Shown piece by piece: positions 18,243 to 26,312 of a DNA stretch of 64,000 nucleotides. Each line of letters begins with the position of its first letter. Positions within the stretch are counted from its first letter, which is position 1. A program made the translations under genes and the position numbers. Below the pieces are notes generated by a model that was not told the origin of the DNA, ran no database searches, and saw only the letters and a list, made by a program, of their open reading frames with translations. This stretch comes from Candidatus Poribacteria bacterium (GTDB taxonomy: Bacteria > Poribacteria > WGA-4E > PCPOR2b), in contig JAJDUM010000045.1 of assembly GCA_022826645.1 (NCBI GenBank), positions 1-64,000 of the forward strand, in the 5' to 3' direction.

Positions 18243-19076
18243 GTGAAAAATATGTCCGCAGAACTGACCGATGCACATCTTGAAGAATTGGACGCCACGG
18301 GTTACGTAATTGTTCCCGGTTTTTATACAGGCGAAAAGTTGCGCGAAATGCAAGCGGCACAGCGCAGGTCACTCCCCACATGGGACGAGGTGAAAGATGA
18401 TCCACCGCCGGGCCGCGCGATTCTTACTGATTTCCCGCCACCAGAGACAGCCCTGCTGCGAGGTATCGTTGATTATCGGGCGTGGGGATTTGCCCAAAAA
18501 TGGCTCAAGACAGAACATATCCATTTCCGCGCCGGTTGTATGATCGCCCGGTATCCCGGTTTCAAAGGGGGTGGTGTAGGCAGTGACGCTGCCGGCTTAC
18601 ATATCGACAACGGAAATAATTCCTTGCTACCGCCCTCCGATGCACTGCGTGAATTTGGTCAACTTGGTTTCTGGGTACATCTTGAAGATGTCGATGAAGA
18701 CCAAGCCCCGCTGCGGCTGCTTGCCAAGGAGCACGGGCGCGACACGACTAAGTACGAACCGCTGATCTGCAAGGGTGGAACGCTGTGTATGTTCACCAAC
18801 TACACACTGCACTCTGCGAGCGATTATCTCCGTGAGGACGGTCAACGTTTCACATGGGGATTTGGGATTGGCAGAGCTGATAATTTTTGGGAAGGGTTTA
18901 GACACTATACGGACAAGGGAAAGAACCCGGTGTTTAGTGAGTTTATTGGAACGTTGACAGCGAAAGAGCGTGAGGTCTTCCGTTTTCCACCGGCAGGGCA
19001 TCCATACTACACACCCCAAACCTTGGCGGCTTTGGAGGAGCAGTATCCCGGTTGGAATGCGAATGGTGAATATTAG
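18243..19076 (+). CDS. Phytanoyl-CoA dioxygenase (PhyH) family protein 2
   Basis: This is a second Fe(II)/2-oxoglutarate oxygenase, 277 residues, only distantly like its upstream neighbour. It opens with LEELDATGYVIVPGFYTGE. The iron triad is HID in AGLHIDNGNN plus the distal His in NYTLHSASDYL, and the 2-oxoglutarate Arg is likely in GQRFTWGF. GAGAGGTG lies before ATG. The adjacent pair may act on successive positions of one substrate, which is inference from position only. A family A element follows the gene. Confidence 0.88.
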   Translation: MKNMSAELTDAHLEELDATGYVIVPGFYTGEKLREMQAAQRRSLPTWDEVKDDPPPGRAILTDFPPPETALLRGIVDYRAWGFAQKWLKTEHIHFRAGCMIARYPGFKGGGVGSDAAGLHIDNGNNSLLPPSDALREFGQLGFWVHLEDVDEDQAPLRLLAKEHGRDTTKYEPLICKGGTLCMFTNYTLHSASDYLREDGQRFTWGFGIGRADNFWEGFRHYTDKGKNPVFSEFIGTLTAKEREVFRFPPAGHPYYTPQTLAALEEQYPGWNANGEY

Positions 19077-19139
19077 TCATATTGCCCACTTGTTGATGCA
19101 GCAAAGCCACGTTGGATACACAGGTTTAGATATGTTTGA

Positions 19140-19252
19140 TAGGACTTACGCATTTCAGGACGGAGCAAGATGCCCCGCCTACAGACTAACCCATTTCAGC
19201 ATAGGGGGTGCGGGGCAAGATGCTCCGCCTACGGTTGGCTGCGTAAGTCCTG
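19140..19252. mobile_element. MITE-like element, family A copy 4, intact ends and target duplication
   Basis: AGGACTTACGCA at the left and TGCGTAAGTCCT at the right are a perfect 12-bp inverted repeat (19141-19251). GTTTGAT occurs on both sides, at 19134-19140 and 19252-19258. The interior holds two GGGGCAAGATGCCCCGCC-like palindromes. This is the freshest copy of family A. Confidence 0.8.
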
Positions 19253-19340
19253 TTTGATATAATATGCAACCTCGTCGGTCGAGATTCACCTTACCTTTTT
19301 TCGCAGAACGACTGATGATATCTTACACAAGGAGAATAGA

Positions 19341-20279
19341 ATGAGTCAAAACGAGAGAGTACCAGCCGACCAATATCACACGATCGTCACGAGACCCGCA
19401 GACTTCGATGCGTTCTGGGACGGGCTACTGGCACAGACAGCGGATATTCCACTAAACGCAACGGTGGAGCCGGTGCCGTTACGCAGTACACCAGAGATTG
19501 AAGTGTATGATGTGCACTACGATAGTCTCGACGGTGTACGTATCGCCGGTTGGTATGCCGTGCCGCGTGAACGGTCTGGGAAGCTGCCTGCCATCGTACA
19601 GGTGCCGGGTTACCTTCAAGATCCGCCCATCCCGCGGTCATGGGCAGAGGACGGCTACGCTGCGTTCTCCGTCGCCCCGCGTGGCAAGATCCGCAGTAAC
19701 CAACAGTTTAATCCCGGTTACCCGGGCCTGTTGACGCATAACATAGTTGATCGAAATACCTATACCTATCGTGGCTTTTATATTGATGCGGCTCGGACGA
19801 TTGATTTCTTGCTTTCTCGTGACGAGGTTGACGGTGAGCGAATCGGTGTCACTGGCAGCAGTCAGGGAGGTGGATTAGCAATTTCCACAGCAGCGTTGCG
19901 TCCTGAAGTCCGCGCCGCAGCGGCTGGTTGCCCATATCTCTGTGGATATATGGATTCGATTGAGTTGACGCATACCTACCCATACCAAGAAATCAGCGAC
20001 TATCTGCGGCTGTACCCTGAGCGGAGAGAGGCTGTCCGTGACACGCTGGCATACTTCGACGGTATCAACTTCGGGGCTCGAATTACCTGTCCAATTATGG
20101 TCTACATCGGTTTGCAGGACAACGTTTGTCCACCGGAAACTGGCTATGCTGTCTTTAACACTATCGCCTCCGAGGATAAGCAGTTTTACCCCTACGACGG
20201 ACATGGTCACGATGCTGGCAGCATTTATCACGGACCAAAGCTAAAGGATTTCTTCAAAAACCATCTGCAAAATTATTGA
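19341..20279 (+). CDS. Acetyl xylan esterase/cephalosporin-C deacetylase family (AXE1) esterase
   Basis: This is an alpha/beta hydrolase of carbohydrate esterase family 7 type, 312 residues. It has the family start (DFDAFWDGLLAQT), the block GYAAFSVAPRGKIRSN (like DxRGQ), the nucleophile Ser174 in VTGSSQGGG, an acidic residue in YIGLQDNVCPPETGY and the catalytic His in YDGHGHDAG. AAGGAGAATAG precedes ATG. No signal peptide is seen, so it should act on imported acetylated sugars. It is followed 37 bp later by a paralogue with the triad lost, then by a GH127-like enzyme. Confidence 0.9.
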   Translation: MSQNERVPADQYHTIVTRPADFDAFWDGLLAQTADIPLNATVEPVPLRSTPEIEVYDVHYDSLDGVRIAGWYAVPRERSGKLPAIVQVPGYLQDPPIPRSWAEDGYAAFSVAPRGKIRSNQQFNPGYPGLLTHNIVDRNTYTYRGFYIDAARTIDFLLSRDEVDGERIGVTGSSQGGGLAISTAALRPEVRAAAAGCPYLCGYMDSIELTHTYPYQEISDYLRLYPERREAVRDTLAYFDGINFGARITCPIMVYIGLQDNVCPPETGYAVFNTIASEDKQFYPYDGHGHDAGSIYHGPKLKDFFKNHLQNY

Positions 20280-20316
20280 TTCATCCCCCATCAATCTCGT
20301 TCCAAAGGAGTTAATT

Positions 20317-21186
20317 ATGTCTAATACATCTCGACCAGAAGATTTTGATGCGTACTGGCAGCAGGTCTGCGGTGAGTTAGAAGCTACACCCATCGCTGCC
20401 GAAGAGGAACATCTGCCGATCCGATCCACAGAGTACTGCGAATGCTACACAGTGCGTTTCACCGGCATCGGACCCTATCGCTTGTTCGGTTATTTAAGCA
20501 TTCCACACGGGGACGGACCGTTTCCGACCCTGCTGCTTGGTCCTGCCTATCGCAGCGTCGTAGATCCGCTGCCACAGGGAGATGCCAACGAAAAACGGGG
20601 ACGCTTCCTCGTCTTTTCAACCGGGGGGCGCGGACAACGCAATGCTGACAAACCGTATGCGGGCGTGTTTCCCGGTATGATGACCGAGGGCATTGATGCG
20701 CCTGAGACCTCTATCTTTCGCGGATTTGTTGCGGATTGGTTACGGGCTGTTGACTATCTGTTGGCGCGTCCAGAAGTAGATCGCTCCCGCATTGCCGCGG
20801 TCAAGAAGGAAGGGATGCCGATATTGACAGCAGCGCTTCGACCCGAAGTGACCCATGTTGCCGCATCGCCTGGGGATTTTTACAATACAAGCGACCATGT
20901 ACCGGGAGAGGTTGAAGACTATCTTCGTTTATATCCAGAGAAGGAAGAACAGGTCAAACGGACCCTCTCCTATTTCGACCCATTCTTCTTCGCCCCCAAT
21001 GTGCGTGCACGGACATTGCTCTGGGGAAATCCAGAGGCGGTTTCACCGTTGGCAGAGGCGATAGCCGGTGAGACTGATGTCCAAGCGACCGAGCATTCCT
21101 CGTATAAGGACGGACTTTTTCAGGAGCAGTGGATCTCTGATCAATTTGGCTTTGAGGACGCCATCATTCCCGCACACTGGCAGTAG
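20317..21186 (+). CDS. AXE1-like paralogue with catalytic triad lost (probable pseudo-enzyme)
   Basis: It aligns along its length with the preceding esterase: DFDAYWQQVCGELEATP at the start, YLSIPHGDGPFPTLLLG, FVADWLRAVDYLLARPEVDRSRI, ALRPEVTHVAASPG and DYLRLYPEKEEQVKRTLSYFD. All three catalytic positions differ. VTGSSQGGG becomes AAVKKEGMP, the GLQDN loop becomes WGNPEAV, and GHGHDAG becomes SSYKDG. The frame is intact over 289 residues with AAGGAG before ATG. It may be a binding or regulatory partner of the active esterase rather than an enzyme. The pair seems to come from an old duplication. Confidence 0.83.
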   Translation: MSNTSRPEDFDAYWQQVCGELEATPIAAEEEHLPIRSTEYCECYTVRFTGIGPYRLFGYLSIPHGDGPFPTLLLGPAYRSVVDPLPQGDANEKRGRFLVFSTGGRGQRNADKPYAGVFPGMMTEGIDAPETSIFRGFVADWLRAVDYLLARPEVDRSRIAAVKKEGMPILTAALRPEVTHVAASPGDFYNTSDHVPGEVEDYLRLYPEKEEQVKRTLSYFDPFFFAPNVRARTLLWGNPEAVSPLAEAIAGETDVQATEHSSYKDGLFQEQWISDQFGFEDAIIPAHWQ

Positions 21187-21216
21187 TATAGGTACACGAC
21201 TCCAAGGAGACGCGCA

Positions 21217-23064
21217 ATGAAACGTCCAAAATGCAGTCGAATTCCTCAAACCGGATATACATTCAAGGGACATCTCGCCGACTATCTCACAGGCGTTACG
21301 GAACAGTGGTTGAAGGCAGCGCCTTCGGCAAATCCGGCGATGCTGGAGATCTTCCGAGATCGAGATCGGCAGCCTCTCCGCGACATGGTGCCTTGGGCTG
21401 GAGAGTTCGCTGGAAAATACTTGACCAGTGCTGTGCAGATCCTACGGCTCACCCAAGATGCGACCTTAAAAACCTTTATCCGAAACTTTGTGAATCAGCT
21501 TATCCAACTGCAAGATACTGACGGCTATTTGGGACCTTGGCCCCAAGAGAGCCGTTTGACAGGTGAAGCACCCAACGTCGGGGGCAAAGGGGGAAACACT
21601 TGGGATGCTTGGGGGCATTACCATGCAATGTTGGGGTTAATGCTCTGGCACGAGGAAAGCGGGGACAGAAAGGCACTCGGCAGCGCGGTTAAAATCGCAG
21701 ATCTTATCTGCCAGAAGTTTTTGGGGAATACGCACAACCGTTTGGTTGACACCGGCAGCACAGAGATGAACTTGGCAGTCATCCACACCCTCTGCCTCCT
21801 CTACCGGAAGACGAAAACCGAGCGGTATCTGGATATGGCACTTGAGATTGTTGATCAATTTGCCGCTGAGGGTCCCGATGGTCCTCTCGCTGGGGATTAT
21901 CTTCGGAGTGGTCTTACTGGAAAGGAATTTTACGAGACACCGAAGCCCCGATGGGAGAGTCTGCATCCGATCATGGGCATGGCGGAACTCTACTGGATTA
22001 CTGGGGAGGATCGGTATAGAACCGCTTTCGAGCAGATCTGGTGGAGTATCGTCAAGTTAGATCGACACAATAATGGCGGTTTTTCCTCCGGAGAGAAGGC
22101 ACAGGGGAATCCATATCATCAAGGGGCGATTGAAACCTGTTGTACTATCGCTTGGATTGCCGCCAGCGTAGAGATGCTCCGCCTGACGGAAAACTCTGTC
22201 GTCGCAGATGAGATCGAGTTATCCACCCTCAACTCGGTTACCGGACTACATTCGCACACCGGACGTTGGGTGACTTACAATACGCCGATGGACGGGGTGC
22301 GCCGCGCAAGTGCGCATGATATCGTGTTCCAAGCACGGGAGGGCAGCCCTGAGTTGAACTGCTGCAGTGTCAACGGCCCGCGCGGATTGGGCATGGTCAG
22401 CGACTGGGGGTTGATGCGCTGTAGGGGCGGGCTGGTACTTAACTGGTACGGACCTTCTACCATGAAGGCTCGGCTGTCGTCGGGCATAACCGTTGAGTTG
22501 ACGCAGAAGACAGAATATCCACGGAGAGGGAAGATTACGCTCAACGTCTCACCCTCACGATCCGCACAGTTTGTTTTAAAATTACGCATCCCTTACTGGT
22601 CTGCCAAAACGAGCGTCAAACTGAACGGCGAGCGTGTCAAATCGGTGTCGCCAGCGACCTATCTCGTGCTAGATAGGGAATGGAAGGTTGGGGATAAGGT
22701 CGAGCTTGAACTGGACATGTCACTCCACTATTGGGTCGGGGAGAAGGAGTGTGAGGGGAAGGCTTCCATCTACCGCGGTCCTATTCTGATGACCTACGAT
22801 CGACGGCTCAACACGATGGATCCCGATGAGATCCCTGTCCTCAACGCCACGGCGATGAAAGGGCGATTGATAAGCAATAAGGATAGCTTGCCAACTGTTG
22901 TGCGTATGGAGTATACAGCTCCAGACGGGCGCAAGTTACAACTCTGTGATTTTGGCAGTGCAGGCGAAGGCGGGTCTCCATATCACTCTTGGCTACGGGT
23001 AGAGCAGATTGAGAAAACCCATTTTGCGTTGGATAACCCGCTGCGCAGTAGGCGCCCCGGATAG
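21217..23064 (+). CDS. Glycoside hydrolase family 127-like protein (beta-L-arabinofuranosidase type, DUF1680)
   Basis: This is an (alpha/alpha)6-barrel glycosidase, 615 residues, with C-terminal beta domains. The helical barrel shows LQDTDGYLGPWP, NTWDAWGHYHAMLGLM and YLDMALEIVDQF. The zinc/cysteine site of GH127 is readable: E306-T-C308-C309 and NC382-C383, which include the expected zinc ligands and the catalytic Cys nucleophile. AAGGAG precedes ATG. No signal peptide is present. With the esterases just upstream it fits removal of acetyl and then arabinose-type side groups from imported oligosaccharides. The glycosidic specificity is inference. Confidence 0.87.
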   Translation: MKRPKCSRIPQTGYTFKGHLADYLTGVTEQWLKAAPSANPAMLEIFRDRDRQPLRDMVPWAGEFAGKYLTSAVQILRLTQDATLKTFIRNFVNQLIQLQDTDGYLGPWPQESRLTGEAPNVGGKGGNTWDAWGHYHAMLGLMLWHEESGDRKALGSAVKIADLICQKFLGNTHNRLVDTGSTEMNLAVIHTLCLLYRKTKTERYLDMALEIVDQFAAEGPDGPLAGDYLRSGLTGKEFYETPKPRWESLHPIMGMAELYWITGEDRYRTAFEQIWWSIVKLDRHNNGGFSSGEKAQGNPYHQGAIETCCTIAWIAASVEMLRLTENSVVADEIELSTLNSVTGLHSHTGRWVTYNTPMDGVRRASAHDIVFQAREGSPELNCCSVNGPRGLGMVSDWGLMRCRGGLVLNWYGPSTMKARLSSGITVELTQKTEYPRRGKITLNVSPSRSAQFVLKLRIPYWSAKTSVKLNGERVKSVSPATYLVLDREWKVGDKVELELDMSLHYWVGEKECEGKASIYRGPILMTYDRRLNTMDPDEIPVLNATAMKGRLISNKDSLPTVVRMEYTAPDGRKLQLCDFGSAGEGGSPYHSWLRVEQIEKTHFALDNPLRSRRPG

Positions 23065-23369
23065 CAACTAGACACTGTCACAAAGCCGAAGGAAATCCTC
23101 ACTATTTTTGGACGTACACCTTAAGTGAAAAGGATGCAATCATTTCATCTCCCAATTCTGAAAACGTTCCGAACTCAAACCCAATAAAATCGAAGAAATA
23201 TTTAGGGTGGTGCAGCCTACTTCACATCATCAACGACGGTTACATTTCGAGCCTATCTATCCTGCTTCCGTTCATCGCAGCGGACCTGAATCTCACCTAT
23301 AGCCAGTCCGGTCTTCTTAAAACCGCTAGCCACGGGGCGATAAGCGCGACTCAAATACCGGCTGGGATT

Positions 23370-24389
23370 ATGGCTGAACGACTCGGAGACATATTGATCC
23401 TGGGCATAGGAGCGACGTGGTTCAGCCTAAGTTATATCGCGTTAATTCTGGCTGTCAGTTACCCCTTAACATTGCTATTGATCCTCTCTGCTGGGGTCGG
23501 TGGGGGAGTCTACCATCCGGTGGGGACGGCTCTCGTTTCAAATGTTTATTCGAGCGAAAAAGCGGGACCCGCAATCAGCACATTGAACTTTTTTGGCGAT
23601 GTTGGCAAGGTGCTTTTCCCAGCTTTAGCGGGCATCTTGGTCATTAGGATTGGTTGGGGTAGCAGTTGCGCGGTGTTGGGAACTCTTGGGCTGGGAGCGT
23701 CGATTCTATATCTCTTCTTCTTTCGCGGGGACATCGGTACAAGAAGGAGACAGAGTGTATCAGAAACAGAAGGACAAAACCCTAGCCGCGTAAAGTGGAC
23801 GACGTTTCAGGGTTGGGGCATAGCAAAACCGGTTCAGTTTACGGTCTACTCTATCCTCGGACTATTAGATAACGGTGTTCGAGCCGCCATTACGACGTTT
23901 CTGGCATTTTTAATCAAAAGTCGTGTTACAGCAGGTGCTGTGGGCGGGTTGATGTCCTTGACGTTCTTTGGCGGTGCTTTGGGAAAACTACTGTGTGGGC
24001 TGCCAATACAGAGATTTGGCATCAGAAAAATCATTCTACTGACAGAGTTACTGATGGTGCTTGGTTGTTTTGCACTACCCTCAATCCCGTCGGGATGGGT
24101 TCTGGTGTTGTTCCTACCACTATTTGGATTTATGTTAAATGGGACCTCTTCTGTAATCTATGTTGGAACAGCGCCGACGCTCACGCCGGAATTTCGTAGT
24201 CGAGGTTATGCGTTGCACTATACTTTGAGTTTCATTGCCTCTGCCGTTGCGCCATACTTTGCAGGTTTTGTTGGAGACACCTATGGTCTGAAAACTATCT
24301 TCTACGTCAACGGTGCGGTGATGCTATTTGCGCTACCATTGGTTATGTTTTTGAAAGGCGGGTCACATTCTGGCAACGAGTCCCGCTAA
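23370..24389 (+). CDS. MFS transporter (fosmidomycin-resistance-like branch), start unresolved
   Basis: This is a major facilitator permease. TM helices include ILGIGATWFSLSYIALILAV and ILSAGVGGGVYHPVGTALVS, whose GGxYHP is typical of the Fsr-like branch. The ATG at 23370 is the first standard start, but the same frame is open back past 23100 and encodes the missing first helix and loop: INDGYISSLSILLPFIAADL and SGLLKTASHGAISATQIPAG. Upstream of 23370 I find no ATG, GTG or TTG in this frame, so either a rare ATT start is used or there is a sequence error. It ends 4 bp into a convergent gene. Confidence 0.8.
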   Translation: MAERLGDILILGIGATWFSLSYIALILAVSYPLTLLLILSAGVGGGVYHPVGTALVSNVYSSEKAGPAISTLNFFGDVGKVLFPALAGILVIRIGWGSSCAVLGTLGLGASILYLFFFRGDIGTRRRQSVSETEGQNPSRVKWTTFQGWGIAKPVQFTVYSILGLLDNGVRAAITTFLAFLIKSRVTAGAVGGLMSLTFFGGALGKLLCGLPIQRFGIRKIILLTELLMVLGCFALPSIPSGWVLVLFLPLFGFMLNGTSSVIYVGTAPTLTPEFRSRGYALHYTLSFIASAVAPYFAGFVGDTYGLKTIFYVNGAVMLFALPLVMFLKGGSHSGNESR

Positions 24390-25783
24390 CGGAAGCGCAT
24401 TGAAAACAGATCTGCGTCCTTCATCACAAAACGCAGACGAACCGAAGTTCCAGTCAGTTTGCTGACATCGCCGTTCTCCTCCCAACGAACAATTCGCTCC
24501 AATTCATCCCCGATAATCTCTGGGCATTCGTCAAGCGTGTAGCCCGCGATAGGCACTCCATTCGGTTCCTGGATCTCGATTCGGATGCTTCCGGCAGCAC
24601 TGGTAGAATAGTTAAGCTCTAACTCCTTCCCAGAAAACCTAAACGGTTTGGTTACCATCTCGCCGCCTGTATAGGGCGCATTCACCGAAGCAAAACCGTC
24701 AATTCGGAGCGTCATACGATCGAGGTGTGCCGTCTGCTGATCGTAATCCCGCTGGACATACAGGGACATCTCGCTCGCCCCGGTTTGCACAACGCCAAGC
24801 GCGGGATAGTTCGTCCGCGATGTCCAATTGCTGTAACCGATTCCCGGGCGGACGAAACTCTCTTTGAAGGTGAAGTCGTAGTGCGTTGTGCCCGCCCGCG
24901 TGGTCAACAGCACCCCATCCGAGATGTCTGCGCCGCCATTACTGGTTGGATCCGGACAGACCGCCGCAGCCTGTGCTTCTGTCAATGCAGGTCTGTTGAA
25001 GTGGATGCGACCGGGCAGTGAAATATAGATGTGCGGTGCACGAAAATAGGGGTGTGTCTGATTGGTATATAGATGCTGCGACGGGGTTGTACTACCGGTA
25101 TCGCTAAAGGCCATCGGGGTTTGTTCTGTCCAGTTGAGGAAATCTGTTGATGTGCCCCGCGCTGTTGATCGAATGCGGGCATCGCCGACCATGTGGCGGG
25201 CATAAAGGACATAGCACCCCTCAACTTCTGACCAGAACATTACGTTCTGAGAATCGAAGTTATTTTCTAACGCTACCGGGACAATGGGTTCGTCGCGTAC
25301 CTTCGTCCAGTGGATGCCGTCGGCGGATGTATAACCTATTAGACTGCTGGGTTGCTGCTGATCGCGTGCATTGGCTTTGTATCGCTCAGCTTCGGGGACA
25401 CCCGGTCGTGCGTCGACAAACGCGCAAAACTGACCGTTGTGCGGCAGGATCACGTTGTTTTTTGTAGATCCATTGATCGTAACGAGACCGAGGTTCGGTT
25501 TTGTCCAGTGGATGCCATCTCTACTTTCTGCGTAGCAGGTCGGGTGTGGTCCTTGGCCCATCAGACTCCCGCGGTAGTACATGCGATATGTGTCGCCGTC
25601 CTTGAGGACAGTGGTATAAAAAGCCAGACGGTCTTCCCACGGTTGATCATACTGGATAGCAACGCCCCCCGGTTGGGGATGATGCAGCTTGAGACTTGTC
25701 CCATCAAGCTTGTCAATGAGATAGTAATCAACAAACAATTCGCGTTGTGAACCGATGTCACGGATTTCTGTGGTTCGAGTCAT
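24386..25783 (-). CDS. Propeller-type protein resembling GH32/GH43-like sugar enzymes, copy 1
   Basis: This 465-residue cytosolic protein has repeated blades with SRDGIHWTKPNLG, TSADGIHWTKV and YVLYARHMVGDARIR, the style of five-bladed furanosidase-like propellers in planctomycetes and related phyla. The N-terminal RELFVDYYLIDKL and the late jelly-roll-like part (SIRIEIQEPNGVPIAGY, ending DLFSMRF) also occur in the gene at 40805-42259, so the two are paralogues. I cannot identify catalytic acids with confidence. AAGGAG lies upstream of the start. It is convergent with the MFS gene, overlapping by 4 bp. Confidence 0.75.
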   Translation of the reverse strand: MTRTTEIRDIGSQRELFVDYYLIDKLDGTSLKLHHPQPGGVAIQYDQPWEDRLAFYTTVLKDGDTYRMYYRGSLMGQGPHPTCYAESRDGIHWTKPNLGLVTINGSTKNNVILPHNGQFCAFVDARPGVPEAERYKANARDQQQPSSLIGYTSADGIHWTKVRDEPIVPVALENNFDSQNVMFWSEVEGCYVLYARHMVGDARIRSTARGTSTDFLNWTEQTPMAFSDTGSTTPSQHLYTNQTHPYFRAPHIYISLPGRIHFNRPALTEAQAAAVCPDPTSNGGADISDGVLLTTRAGTTHYDFTFKESFVRPGIGYSNWTSRTNYPALGVVQTGASEMSLYVQRDYDQQTAHLDRMTLRIDGFASVNAPYTGGEMVTKPFRFSGKELELNYSTSAAGSIRIEIQEPNGVPIAGYTLDECPEIIGDELERIVRWEENGDVSKLTGTSVRLRFVMKDADLFSMRFR

Positions 25784-25880
25784 TGGATCTGGCTCCTTTC
25801 ATCTCAACTGGGGTATTCTTATCAATTAGAGAGAGGTTACTACAACCGACTCAAAAATACAAACAAAAATAGTAGGGAAT

Positions 25881-26001
25881 AGGGCTATTCAGTTTTAGGC
25901 TTTTTACCCGTTTGGTTTGAAAAGTCGGAGTCGGGAAGTCGCTCATAGAGCGAAGTGTCGGGATTGGGAAATCCCTCCTACAGAAAAACTAAATGACCCT
26001 A
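25881..26001. mobile_element. MITE-like element, family G copy 1, with 9-bp target duplication
   Basis: The ends TAGGGCTATTCAGTTTT and AAAACTAAATGACCCTA are inverted repeats. AGTAGGGAA flanks both sides (25872-25880 and 26002-26010). Near-identical elements lie at 45876 and 58696. The 25784-26312 gap contains this element and a weak promoter, and no other gene. Confidence 0.8.
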
Positions 26002-26241
26002 AGTAGGGAAAAGATCTGTTTGACGTCCAACCGAATATCTGCTAAACTTTTTGCCATCGGACACTTTTCTGGAGACACTTCCTGCCCTTGGAAGTATCTG
26101 TTGCAACCCGGTGCACTGAAACCTCATCAACTAAAATAAGCGTTCCCCACACAAAAACTTCATGAGTTAAGACAATCTCGATAAGATCGGTTGCGTTCAA
26201 AATACCGATTTGTCGGGAGATTCAAGGCATCATTGAAATCG

Positions 26242-26271
26242 TTCCGATTCATCGGAATCCAATGCTATAGT
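26242..26271 (+). promoter_or_regulatory. Possible promoter of the Omp85 fusion gene
   Basis: TTCCGA, an 18-base spacer and TATAGT with an extended -10 TGC. The -35 match is poor. It lies about 40 bases before the ATG at 26313. Confidence 0.35.
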
Positions 26272-26312
26272 GCGCTGGAAATACCAATTTTCAATTTGAG
26301 GCACCCTTGGAA

